A stretch of DNA of 64,000 nt from the NCBI RefSeq assembly GCF_013248965.1, contig NZ_JABRVQ010000008.1:1-64000 (forward strand). Direction: 5' to 3'. The notes under the pieces were generated by a model. It had not been told where the DNA came from. It saw nothing but the letters and a program-made list of their open reading frames with translations, and searched no databases. Both the position numbers and the translations under genes were made by a program. Below, piece after piece: positions 55,003 through 63,304 of the stretch. Origin of the DNA: Psychrobacter okhotskensis (GTDB taxonomy: Bacteria > Pseudomonadota > Gammaproteobacteria > Pseudomonadales > Moraxellaceae). Every line of letters starts with the position of its first letter. Position 1 is the stretch's first letter.

Positions 55003-55920
55003 TTAGCGGTCACTCTGCAATTTAATAACACCTGCCAGATGTGGCTTGTCGTTTTTAGAGCTATATAAGCCAAATTCACAAGTATCGTCTGCATTGTCAA
55101 GCTGCGCAACCGGATCAGCGATGAGCTCTACTTCAGCAGGCAAAAAGATAGGTAACTTAAATGACACATCAACCGTACAAGCATCAGGTAGCTCGTCCAT
55201 CATCGCAAGACACTTGGCCTTTGACCACATACCGTGAGCAATCGCTTTAGGAAAACCAAACGCGCGCGCTGATAATGGATGCAGATGGATAAGGTTGAAG
55301 TCACCTGAAACAAAAGCATAACGACGACCAATGTCTTCTGGCACTTCAAAGATGCTATGCACACCGTCTGCGTTTACTGCTGGCTTCACGGTTACTGGAC
55401 GCGGGGTACTTTTATTATCTTTTTTGCTACTGTCCGATTTTTTGCTACGTGACAGATAGGTTGACGTCCCTTCCCAAATGACTTCGGCCTCTGATTTGAC
55501 CGTCGTCACAAAATCGAACTGTTGACCTTGAGCATGATCACGCAAGTTATCGAACTTAACTGCCATGGCGACAGTCTCACGCTCACCGATAGGACGGTAC
55601 TGAGTCACGCTATTATCCACATGTACCAGACCTAGCATGGCAAACGGGAACGGCTCTTTAACCATCATATTCATCTGTAATGTTTGCGATAAGACCGAAA
55701 AATACGTCACAGGCACTTTGCCATTATCAGCAAAGCCACAAATCTTACGGTAATCATCAAGATTGCTTTGATCGATGTGTAAATCATCTACATAATAGGT
55801 CGCTTGCGGCAATTGGTCTTTACTGATTTTGCCACTGTTGCCAATCGGCAATAAGCTTTTTACGATATTGGCGTAAGTCGTATGCGCTTTTGGCAACGCA
55901 TCATAATGTTTGTCTGACAT
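55003..55920 (-). CDS. MaoC-like dehydratase (HtdX-like)
   Basis: A 305-residue double-hotdog-type protein. The active-site pattern is FNLIHLHPLSARAFGFPKAIAHGMW (Asp/His hydratase 2 motif), near residue 215, and the N-terminal half is a degenerate hotdog. Hydration or dehydration of enoyl-CoA or -ACP is expected. Together with the FabG4-like and FadA2-like genes next door it mirrors the mycobacterial htdX-fabG4-fadA2 cluster. A Lys/Ser-rich linker lies at about 155-172. A terminator separates it from fabG upstream, so it should have its own promoter. Confidence 0.85.
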   Translation of the reverse strand: MSDKHYDALPKAHTTYANIVKSLLPIGNSGKISKDQLPQATYYVDDLHIDQSNLDDYRKICGFADNGKVPVTYFSVLSQTLQMNMMVKEPFPFAMLGLVHVDNSVTQYRPIGERETVAMAVKFDNLRDHAQGQQFDFVTTVKSEAEVIWEGTSTYLSRSKKSDSSKKDNKSTPRPVTVKPAVNADGVHSIFEVPEDIGRRYAFVSGDFNLIHLHPLSARAFGFPKAIAHGMWSKAKCLAMMDELPDACTVDVSFKLPIFLPAEVELIADPVAQLDNADDTCEFGLYSSKNDKPHLAGVIKLQSDR

Positions 55921-56144
55921 AATAAATCCTAAGTGTGGCTCAAGCTAATTTTCTTAGTGCATCTCGAGATGCTATGAAGTCGTTGATTAAGCTTACCGTT
56001 GAGTGATGTTATAAGCGCTCTGCTCGATATATTTAATACATAGCATTTTTCATACAAGGCAGCCGTTATATATAGATATTTTTTATACCTATTCCTTATA
56101 TCTAGTATAGGCGCTTATCCCAACAAAAATCAATTGGGCTCATG

Positions 56145-56188
56145 GTTCCTGTGCTTTTATCATAAAGTTCCTGTGTTTTTATCATAAA
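56145..56188. repeat. Two tandem 22-bp repeats
   Basis: GTTCCTGTG(C/T)TTTTATCATAAA occurs twice back to back (56145-56166 and 56167-56188), differing at one base. The second copy runs into the terminator stem. Confidence 0.9.
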
Positions 56189-56211
56189 AAAGCCACCCTT
56201 GGGCAGCTTTA
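56185..56211 (-). terminator. Terminator after the fabG4-like gene
   Basis: On the minus strand GCTGCCC pairs with GGGTGGC (two G-T pairs) and is followed by six T. It separates fabG from maoC. Confidence 0.65.
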
Positions 56212-56341
56212 TTACAATTTATCAGCAATTCTTTCGTAAGCATATGTGAGGCACATAAAAAATTGTAAGTTATATCATGGATTTACCATGAGCAAATTCA
56301 TCACCTATACCCACAAACGAATTAGGACGATGCACTCAAGG

Positions 56342-57742
56342 CTATGCACCTAGCAAGCTTTGACCACAAACGCGTACAATGTTGCCATTTAGACCGCCAG
56401 ACGCTGGTGAGGCAAACCATGCAATGGTCTCTGCCACGTCTACTGGTAAACCACCTTGGCTCATTGAGTTCATGCGGCGACCCGCTTCACGGATAGCGAA
56501 TGGAATGGCTTCGGTCATTTGTGTTTCGATAAACCCAGGAGCAACTGCGTTAACCGTCATGCCTTTGGCATTGTCTTCTAGCTGTTTAGCAGTGGCATCA
56601 ACCAAGCCAATCACGCCTGCTTTTGAAGTGGCATAGTTGGTTTGACCCAAGTTACCCGCGATGCCTGAGATAGATGATACGCAGACGATACGCGCGTTTT
56701 CTTTTAGGACGTCATTGTCAAGCAAGTAGCGGTTCAGCTTAGCGATACTGCCTAAGTTGATATTGATGACCATGTCCCACTTTTTCTCATCCATTTTTGC
56801 CAAGGTTTTATCACGTGTCACGCCAGCGTTATGGATAATTGAGTCTAGACCGCCACGCTTTTGCGCTGCTTCTGCGATTTCTTTGCCCGCGTCGGCACTG
56901 GTGATGTCGACGGTTAAGACAGAGCCACTAATTTCGCTAGCGACTTTTTGCAAGTCAGCTTGCTGCTGCGGAACATCAAGACAGATAACATGAGCCCCTT
57001 CACGAGCCAATACGCGCGCGATGGCTTCGCCGATACCGCGACTTGCGCCAGTGACTAGCATGGTTTTGCCGCCTAGAGGCTGTGTCCAATCGACATCGAC
57101 GTTATCGCCTTTGCTGACGCGTACGACTTGTCCTGACACATAAGCTGAGCGCGCAGAAGTGAAAAAGCGTAGTGTCGAATCTAGATTTTGCTCAGCACCT
57201 TCTTCAACGTAGATAAGCTGTGCAGTAATACCACGCTTAAACTCTTTACCAACTGACTTCACAAAGCCTTCAAGCGCACGTTGTGCCAATGCTGCTTCGA
57301 TATCAGTCGAGTTTTCTGGCGTACGGCCCACGATGATTACTCGACCTGATCGTTCTACGCGGCGAGCAACGGTGTGGAAGAATTCATACACTTCTTTAAG
57401 CTGGTCAGCATTACTGATATTACTGGCGTCAAAAAGCAAGACTTTAAATTTATCATCGCCGCCCGTATTGGCTTTTGCCTCAACACCCGCATCAGAAAGC
57501 GCATCTTTGATACCATCGCTGCTATTGACAAATACCTCGGCATGGACGTCTGACAAGATGCGGGCGATTGACTCACTCACGCTTTTGTCATCGCCAGCAG
57601 CGCGACCGACCAATACGCTACCGCGTACCAAGGGTTGACCACTATCAAAACGGTCAAGCTCTACCGGCATAGGCAAGCCTAAGTTTTTTGCGACTTTTTT
57701 ACCAATAGAAGATTGAACAAAATCACCATAACGGTCTGACAT
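56342..57742 (-). CDS. High-molecular-weight 3-oxoacyl reductase (FabG4-like)
   Basis: A 466-residue SDR, about twice the normal FabG length. The N-terminal ~210 residues form a degenerate Rossmann domain that lost its cofactor loop (VIIVGRTPENSTD). The C-terminal domain is catalytic: TGASRGIG, NNAG-like IHNAGVTRD, SSISG and YATSKAG. This two-domain form is the mycobacterial FabG4 type, an NADH-dependent 3-oxoacyl-CoA/ACP reductase. The start is placed at ATG 57742 (MSDRYGDFVQSS), not the upstream ATG 57811. Confidence 0.92.
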   Translation of the reverse strand: MSDRYGDFVQSSIGKKVAKNLGLPMPVELDRFDSGQPLVRGSVLVGRAAGDDKSVSESIARILSDVHAEVFVNSSDGIKDALSDAGVEAKANTGGDDKFKVLLFDASNISNADQLKEVYEFFHTVARRVERSGRVIIVGRTPENSTDIEAALAQRALEGFVKSVGKEFKRGITAQLIYVEEGAEQNLDSTLRFFTSARSAYVSGQVVRVSKGDNVDVDWTQPLGGKTMLVTGASRGIGEAIARVLAREGAHVICLDVPQQQADLQKVASEISGSVLTVDITSADAGKEIAEAAQKRGGLDSIIHNAGVTRDKTLAKMDEKKWDMVININLGSIAKLNRYLLDNDVLKENARIVCVSSISGIAGNLGQTNYATSKAGVIGLVDATAKQLEDNAKGMTVNAVAPGFIETQMTEAIPFAIREAGRRMNSMSQGGLPVDVAETIAWFASPASGGLNGNIVRVCGQSLLGA

Positions 57743-58394
57743 AATATAGTTCCTATAACGAAAGGTTAAGATAAGAGTAAATGAAAAATGGAATTTGTCT
57801 TTTATAATCACTCATACAAACACCAACAAGTATAAAGACTCATCAGCATCATAATTATTTATATTTAGTAAATGGGTACAAAACTGCCTTAACTATACAC
57901 TCACATGGTAAACAAGTCCAAAAGCCAAAAATGTCTATAACAATCTGTAAACAAGCCAGTATACAAGACAGTCTCTTTTTTTAGATTTAAAAATCGCCAT
58001 GTTGTGCTAAAATCAGACCTATAAGTTATGGCAAATGCATTTATCGATAACAATATATTATCAAACGTGCCGTTATGCAATGCTAATAATCAATACTAGC
58101 CAGTCTACGAAAGTTATCATTCTAAGAAATATCATGACTGCCTTTATAGCTATCAGTGGACTGAGAGATTACTGAGCTTAAATAAGAGTCACATAGTTTG
58201 CTAAAGACATACAGTAAGGCAGCAAAAACGCCTTATGATACACAGCTAGACGGTACAATAAATGATAATATTTGTTCACTGCATTAAATCACTGAGTCAT
58301 ACTGCTGAGCAACTTAAGCAATATATTTTGATTAGTCACCCTTTTTAAGGGCTATTTTCTTTTTTTCTTCTGCCAATATTTTAAGGATAATATT
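57743..58394. promoter_or_regulatory. Divergent region between fabG4-like and thiolase genes
   Basis: 652 bases with no credible gene, holding outward promoters for the reductase and the thiolase. TAAGGATAA at 58381-58389 is the ribosome-binding site for the thiolase gene. No operator palindrome or repeat was identified with confidence. Confidence 0.4.
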
Positions 58395-60014
58395 ATGAGT
58401 AATAAAAATAATCACCCTGAGAGCCCTGTTGTTGAAAGCACAGTCGTAAAGTCTACTGATAGCAAAGCAAACAATGCTAAGTCTGAAAATACCAAATCAG
58501 ACAATGCTAAGTCAGCAGATAGCGCTAAAAAAGACACTGCCGCTAATAAAACCAGCAGCACCGATAATAAAGCAACTACGGCCAAAACATCTGCTGTAAA
58601 AGATACTGACACTAAAAACACGAACACCAAAAGCACTGCCAGCGCAAAAGAAACGGATGATAAAGTCGATACTGCAGCTGCTAAAAAGACCGCCACTGCT
58701 GCTAAGAAATCAAGCACGAGCAAACTTACTTCAGGTCAAAACCGCGTTGCCATCCTAGGTGGTAACCGTATCCCATTTGCACGCTCAAATGGCTCATACG
58801 CAGACGTCAGCAACACAGACATGTTAACCGCTGCACTGAACGGTTTGGTTGAGCGCTTTAACTTACAAGATGAAAAAATCGGTGAAGTCGTTGCTGGTGC
58901 GGTCATGAAATTAAGCCGCGATATCAACTTAACGCGTGAAGCCACCTTAAACACTGCTCTAAACCCGCATACCCCAACTTATGACATCTCACAAGCTTGT
59001 GGTACTGGTTTGCAAGCAACATTCGCTTCTGCGAACAAAATCGCCCTTGGTATTATCGATTCAGCCATTACTGGTGGCGTAGATACCACCTCTGACGCAC
59101 CTATCGCAGTTGGCGATGGCTTACGTAAGGTTCTTATCAAGCTAGGCGCTGCTAAAGACAACAAACAACGTCTAAAAGCATTGATGGGTTTAAATCCAAA
59201 AGACTTAATTGATTCACCACAAAACGGTGAGCCACGTACGGGTCTATCGATGGGCGACCATCAAGCCATCACAGCGCTTGAGTGGAATATCAGCCGTGAA
59301 GCACAAGATGACCTTGCCTTTAACAGCCATCAAAACCTCGCACGCGCTTATGACAAGGGCTTCTTTGATGACTTGATCACCCCGTATAAAGGGTTGACTC
59401 GTGACAATAACTTGCGTCCGGACACTACCTTAGAAAAGTTAGCCAAATTAAAGCCTGTATTTGGCAAAAAGAACGCCAACCCAACCATGACGGCTGCTAA
59501 CTCTACCCCGTTAACCGATGGTGCATCTTGTGTACTACTGGGTACAGATGAGTGGGCAAAAGAGCATGGTCTGAAGCCATTGGCTTATATCGTTCATCAA
59601 GAGACCGCCGCTGTTGATTTCATCGGTAAGTCTGGCACGACAGAAGGCTTATTAATGGCCCCTGCTTATGCTGTACCGCGTATGCTTGAGCGCGCTGGTC
59701 TGACGCTACAAGACTTTGACTTCTATGAAATTCATGAAGCCTTTGCTTCACAAGTGCTATCAACACTAGCGGCTTGGGAAGATGAGACCTTCTGTGAAGA
59801 GCGTCTAGGTCTTGACGCCCCACTAGGCCCTATCGATCGTAGCAAGCTCAACGTCAATGGCTCATCATTGGCGGCAGGTCATCCATTTGCTGCTACTGGT
59901 GGTCGTATCCTAGCCACTGCTGCTAAATTATTGGATCAAAAAGGCTCAGGTCGTGCACTTATCTCTATCTGTGCCGCTGGTGGTCAAGGCGTTACTTGTA
60001 TCCTAGAAAAGTAA
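58395..60014 (+). CDS. Acetyl-CoA acetyltransferase (FadA2/FadI-like thiolase) with long low-complexity N terminus
   Basis: A 539-residue protein; the thiolase fold begins near residue 116 (NRVAILGGNRIPFARSNGSY). The nucleophile Cys202 is in ACGTGLQ, the first base in EIHEAFA, and the second Cys in CAAGGQG; GHPFAATGGR is also present. The first ~114 residues consist almost wholly of Lys, Ala, Thr, Ser, Asp and Asn, with repeats such as NAKSENTKSDNAKS. Normal thiolases have no such region. Thiolytic cleavage or condensation of acyl-CoA is expected, coupled to the reductase and dehydratase encoded divergently. Confidence 0.93.
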   Translation: MSNKNNHPESPVVESTVVKSTDSKANNAKSENTKSDNAKSADSAKKDTAANKTSSTDNKATTAKTSAVKDTDTKNTNTKSTASAKETDDKVDTAAAKKTATAAKKSSTSKLTSGQNRVAILGGNRIPFARSNGSYADVSNTDMLTAALNGLVERFNLQDEKIGEVVAGAVMKLSRDINLTREATLNTALNPHTPTYDISQACGTGLQATFASANKIALGIIDSAITGGVDTTSDAPIAVGDGLRKVLIKLGAAKDNKQRLKALMGLNPKDLIDSPQNGEPRTGLSMGDHQAITALEWNISREAQDDLAFNSHQNLARAYDKGFFDDLITPYKGLTRDNNLRPDTTLEKLAKLKPVFGKKNANPTMTAANSTPLTDGASCVLLGTDEWAKEHGLKPLAYIVHQETAAVDFIGKSGTTEGLLMAPAYAVPRMLERAGLTLQDFDFYEIHEAFASQVLSTLAAWEDETFCEERLGLDAPLGPIDRSKLNVNGSSLAAGHPFAATGGRILATAAKLLDQKGSGRALISICAAGGQGVTCILEK

Positions 60015-60055
60015 TTTCCTAATTCATTTAGCTAACCAATAAAGCTTTACGTTTT

Positions 60056-60094
60056 AAACACCCTTTAGTCCACTGATTGAAGGGTGTTTTTTTA
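60056..60094 (+). terminator. Terminator after the thiolase gene
   Basis: AAACACCCTT pairs with AAGGGTGTTT around a 14-base loop, followed by more T. Confidence 0.9.
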
Positions 60095-60245
60095 TGTCTA
60101 TAATTTACTAGTTAAAAAAGAAAATTTAGTAAGCCATCAGTCAGCACACAATAATAAAACGTAGGCAATTCAAGGGCTCATCAGTAGATATGTTAAAGTA
60201 ATGGTAATCAATAACAACCATAACACCATTTATCAGGAGCTTTCT

Positions 60246-61259
60246 ATGAGCAAAACACCCTCAGCGATTGACCCCACCTCATTGACAGCGCAAGAGCGTA
60301 AGAAGCTCACCGCACCTGAACAAGGCAATTTCATCGATCGCATGGACAAAGACGTCTTTAATGATGAGCTGCGCCGCAAGATGCATCAAGACTTGATTGA
60401 TACCTATGACGAAGAGCTTGAGAACGAGATCGATGATTACGTGCGGGACTTTCGTTTTGATGGTCGGGAGATGAGCGAGCAAGAAAGACTTGATCGCCGT
60501 ATGTACTTTCAAGAGCTGGTACGGTTGCAGCGTGAGCTGATTAAATTACAAGATTGGGTGGTGGCTCGCGGTGAGCGTATTGTGGTGATATTTGAGGGTC
60601 GTGACTCTGCGGGCAAAGGCGGCGCTATCAAACGTATCACCCAGCGCTTAAACCCACGCGTTTGTAGAGTGGCCGCCCTACCTGCACCAACGGAACGTGA
60701 GCAATCACAATGGTATTTTCAGCGTTATGTGGCGCACTTGCCTGCTGCTGGTGAAATCGTACTGTTTGATCGTAGTTGGTATAACCGCGTCGGTGTCGAG
60801 CGTGTCATGGGGTTTTGTACGGATGCGCAGTATGAGGAGTTTTTTCAGTCGGTGCCCGAATTTGAACGTATGTTAGTACGCTCCGGCATTCGCTTGGTCA
60901 AATACTGGTTTTCGATTACTGATGATGAGCAACATTCGCGCTTTATGAGCCGCATTCATGATCCTCTTAAACAATGGAAGCTCTCAGCGATGGATCTGCA
61001 ATCACGGCGGCGTTGGGAGGATTATACCAAGGCCAAAGAGACCATGTTCGAGCGTACTCATATCCCTGAAGCGCCATGGTGGGTGGTCGAAGGCAATAAC
61101 AAAAAGCGTGCGAGGCTAAACTGTATCGCCCATCTGCTTGAGCAAATTCCTTATAAAGAGGTGCCGCGCGATGAGGTAGAATTGCCCGAGCGTAAACGCG
61201 ATGATGAGTATTACCGTGAGCCGATTCCAGATGACATGTATGTACCCCCGCGTTATTAA
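60246..61259 (+). CDS. ppk2: Polyphosphate kinase 2, class I
   Basis: A 337-residue kinase that moves phosphate between polyphosphate and nucleotides, usually making GTP/ATP from GDP/ADP. Walker A is FEGRDSAGKGGA (117-128), Walker B IVLFDRSWYNRVGVERVMGF, with the lid region AALPAPTEREQSQWYFQRYV. A single domain indicates class I. The ATG at 60246 follows CAGGAGC at the usual distance and is preferred to 60201. Confidence 0.94.
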   Translation: MSKTPSAIDPTSLTAQERKKLTAPEQGNFIDRMDKDVFNDELRRKMHQDLIDTYDEELENEIDDYVRDFRFDGREMSEQERLDRRMYFQELVRLQRELIKLQDWVVARGERIVVIFEGRDSAGKGGAIKRITQRLNPRVCRVAALPAPTEREQSQWYFQRYVAHLPAAGEIVLFDRSWYNRVGVERVMGFCTDAQYEEFFQSVPEFERMLVRSGIRLVKYWFSITDDEQHSRFMSRIHDPLKQWKLSAMDLQSRRRWEDYTKAKETMFERTHIPEAPWWVVEGNNKKRARLNCIAHLLEQIPYKEVPRDEVELPERKRDDEYYREPIPDDMYVPPRY

Positions 61260-61310
61260 CCTGTCTTTTTGCTTTACTTAGTCGTACTTAATCCAGTCCT
61301 ATTTTACTTA

Positions 61311-61348
61311 AAAAAATGCCGCCCTATATCTAAGGCGGCATTTTTTAT
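61311..61348 (+). terminator. Terminator after ppk2
   Basis: AAAAATGCCGCC pairs with GGCGGCATTTTT around a loop of ten bases. Symmetric A/T runs. Confidence 0.92.
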
Positions 61349-61402
61349 CACACTAGTTGTGTTGAAACTTATCATGATTTCAACGGATAAGCGTGCGGAT
61401 AG

Positions 61403-61512
61403 ATATAGTCAAGGAATTTTAGAATCGCTACAAGGCGACCGACCGCAGATAGTACACTAAGTACATCTAGGGCGGGTAACACCGTAGCGGTTTAAAAGTG
61501 CTCTGACTATAT
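61403..61512. mobile_element. TATAGTC-ended palindromic miniature element, 110 bp
   Basis: ATATAGTCA at 61403 and TGACTATAT at 61504 form the ends. Inside, TTTTAGAATCGCTAC pairs imperfectly with GTAGCGGTTTAAAA, and CGACCG.. GCAGATAGTACACTAAG occupies the centre. It has no coding capacity. Its termini resemble those of the 15575-15733 element and the local IS630-family element. Confidence 0.65.
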
Positions 61513-61517
61513 ACATA

Positions 61518-61865
61518 CTACATAGTATAAGTAGACTGTAAACTGTCAATCTTACCAGCCAATAAACGCTCGACTTCGTTTTTAACTCTTTGGCCTGCGA
61601 TATCAGTACCAATCTGCACGGCAAAACCGGCTGGACGACCGCTTTGGGCTTTAGAATTAATCCATACCACCTTACCATTCATCGGTAAGCGCTCACTAGA
61701 ATTGGGCAAAGTCACCGCAATAAACACCTCATCGCCCAGCTTTTGCACGCGGTCAGAGGGAATAAATAATGCCCCATTATTGACAAAGGATAAATAGCTG
61801 GCGTACAACGTTTCGATATCTTCCATATGGCAGGTTAGAATCCCGCCACGCCCTGGCATTGCCAT
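61518..61865 (-). CDS. pilZ: Type IV pilus assembly protein PilZ
   Basis: A 115-residue PilZ-domain protein of the original PilZ type. It contains LYASYLSFVNNGALFIPS, KLGDEVFIAVTLP and GKVVWINSKAQSGRPAGFAVQIG. The RxxxR c-di-GMP motif is absent, as in Pseudomonas PilZ, which acts through PilB and FimX rather than by binding the nucleotide. It lies downstream of holB in the same direction, the known order. Confidence 0.92.
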   Translation of the reverse strand: MAMPGRGGILTCHMEDIETLYASYLSFVNNGALFIPSDRVQKLGDEVFIAVTLPNSSERLPMNGKVVWINSKAQSGRPAGFAVQIGTDIAGQRVKNEVERLLAGKIDSLQSTYTM

Positions 61866-62010
61866 AGTCCGCTTCCTTTATAAATGAGGTTTGAGATATT
61901 TTTATGAGTAATACATAATACAGAGACCAGCACATTAACAAACCACCAAATGATCATTAAGCATCTTAATCTTCTTAGTCATGCTCTACTTACTTTCTAT
62001 GGTGGATTGA

Positions 62011-63147
62011 CTATAGATAGGCCAACTCTTGCATTAGCTTATCATAGGCGAATTTTTCTTGCACATTTTGTTGTAGCGCAATTTTAGTCTGTTGTAGGCT
62101 AGTCGCAAAGCCTTCTAAACCAATATCAGTAGGTTGATAAGTGTCTAATGCTACTGAGAGACTGATGTCTTTTTGCAGCTCGCTCAATCCTAAGCAGACA
62201 CGGCGGATATCAAGCAGCATTAGCTCAGACAGCTGGATAAACTCTGCGATACTCAGCTGGGTTTGCCAATAATCGCTGGCTGCCACGCTACTGCGTTTGC
62301 CACTACGTAACGCTTGCCACGTCGTCAGCCATAACGCACGCTTACTGTACCAAGGTGCTTGCGCCAGCGCTATGGCGGCTAAAGGCGCACCGTTTGCCAA
62401 TTGGATAAGCTGCTCAATCGCCGCCGTAGCGACCGCTTCACGATTAACCGTAGACCCAAGCGCTTGGGTCACGTAGTCAACAGCGCTAGCAGGCTCAATA
62501 GTTTGCAGAGCTAGCTGCTGAACCCGACTTTTGATAGTGGGTAATAGCTGCGCTGGCGTATCACTGATTAAGAATAAATGGACTTGCGCTTGTGGCTCTT
62601 CCAACGTCTTAAGCAGCGCATTGGCAGCAGCAACGGTCATTTGCTCGGCATGATCTAGCACGCAGATGCGCATCCCTTGCCCGCCTTGATAAATAAAAGG
62701 CTGCAACGCACGAATATCATCAACTTTTATTTTAAGAGCACTGTTGCTGGCGGTTTTGGCAGATTTTTTGTCCTTAGCGCTACTATTGGCAGTTTCTCTA
62801 TTGCTTATATTTTCTGCACTGACTGGCATACTGACGAGAGGAAGCACTTGTAGGCTTGGATGGGTACCGGATCTGAGCCACTGACAGCTCTCGCATTCTG
62901 CGCAAGCGCCAGATGGATGAGTATCGCGCTTGCGGCACAATAACCAAGCGACTAAGCGCCATACAAACGCGCGCTTACCCATGCCTTGCATCCCTGCTGC
63001 GAGCAGGGCATGAGGCAAAGACTGCTGCGACGTTGATACCCGATTGGTCAACTGCGACCACAGACTTTGCTGCCACGGCAGTAACGGTGCAAAATAAATG
63101 CCATCTGAGGTATCTAATGCACCTGTATTTTCTGTGAGGTCACTCAT
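62011..63147 (-). CDS. holB: DNA polymerase III subunit delta prime
   Basis: A 378-residue clamp-loader subunit. It has LPHALLAAGMQGMGKRAFVWRL (degenerate P-loop), a zinc module with Cys71, Cys82, Cys85 and Cys88, ICVLDHAEQMTVAAANALLKTLEEP, and FLISDTPAQLLPTIKSRVQQL. A Ser/Lys/Asn-rich insertion of about 30 residues sits after the zinc module, around 105-135. It is followed by pilZ and preceded by kdsB. Confidence 0.93.
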   Translation of the reverse strand: MSDLTENTGALDTSDGIYFAPLLPWQQSLWSQLTNRVSTSQQSLPHALLAAGMQGMGKRAFVWRLVAWLLCRKRDTHPSGACAECESCQWLRSGTHPSLQVLPLVSMPVSAENISNRETANSSAKDKKSAKTASNSALKIKVDDIRALQPFIYQGGQGMRICVLDHAEQMTVAAANALLKTLEEPQAQVHLFLISDTPAQLLPTIKSRVQQLALQTIEPASAVDYVTQALGSTVNREAVATAAIEQLIQLANGAPLAAIALAQAPWYSKRALWLTTWQALRSGKRSSVAASDYWQTQLSIAEFIQLSELMLLDIRRVCLGLSELQKDISLSVALDTYQPTDIGLEGFATSLQQTKIALQQNVQEKFAYDKLMQELAYL

Positions 63148-63304
63148 AAATTTTGCTCGATAGCTTTGCTTGATGACTGTGTTTCACGATCATATTCCAC
63201 GGCCGTATTTAACAACTGCGTTTGATGAATTGGTAAATAGCGCGATTAGTAGATAGTGCGATTGCTAGGCGTCACAATAATATTGCTTGGCAAAAATCAT
63301 ATTT

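Larger units (their letters stand above)
55921..56341 (-). promoter_or_regulatory. Region between fabG4-like gene and maoC
   Basis: 421 bases with no gene. It contains two adjacent 22-base repeats (56145-56188), a terminator, and the AT-rich upstream region of the maoC gene. AGGATTTATT precedes the maoC ATG. Confidence 0.4.

Noticed and set aside
58412..58723. 103-codon minus-strand frame opposite the thiolase leader
   Set aside because: It is a mirror of the low-complexity thiolase extension (Leu/Val/Ala-rich because the sense strand is Lys/Asn/Asp-rich) and has no ribosome-binding site.
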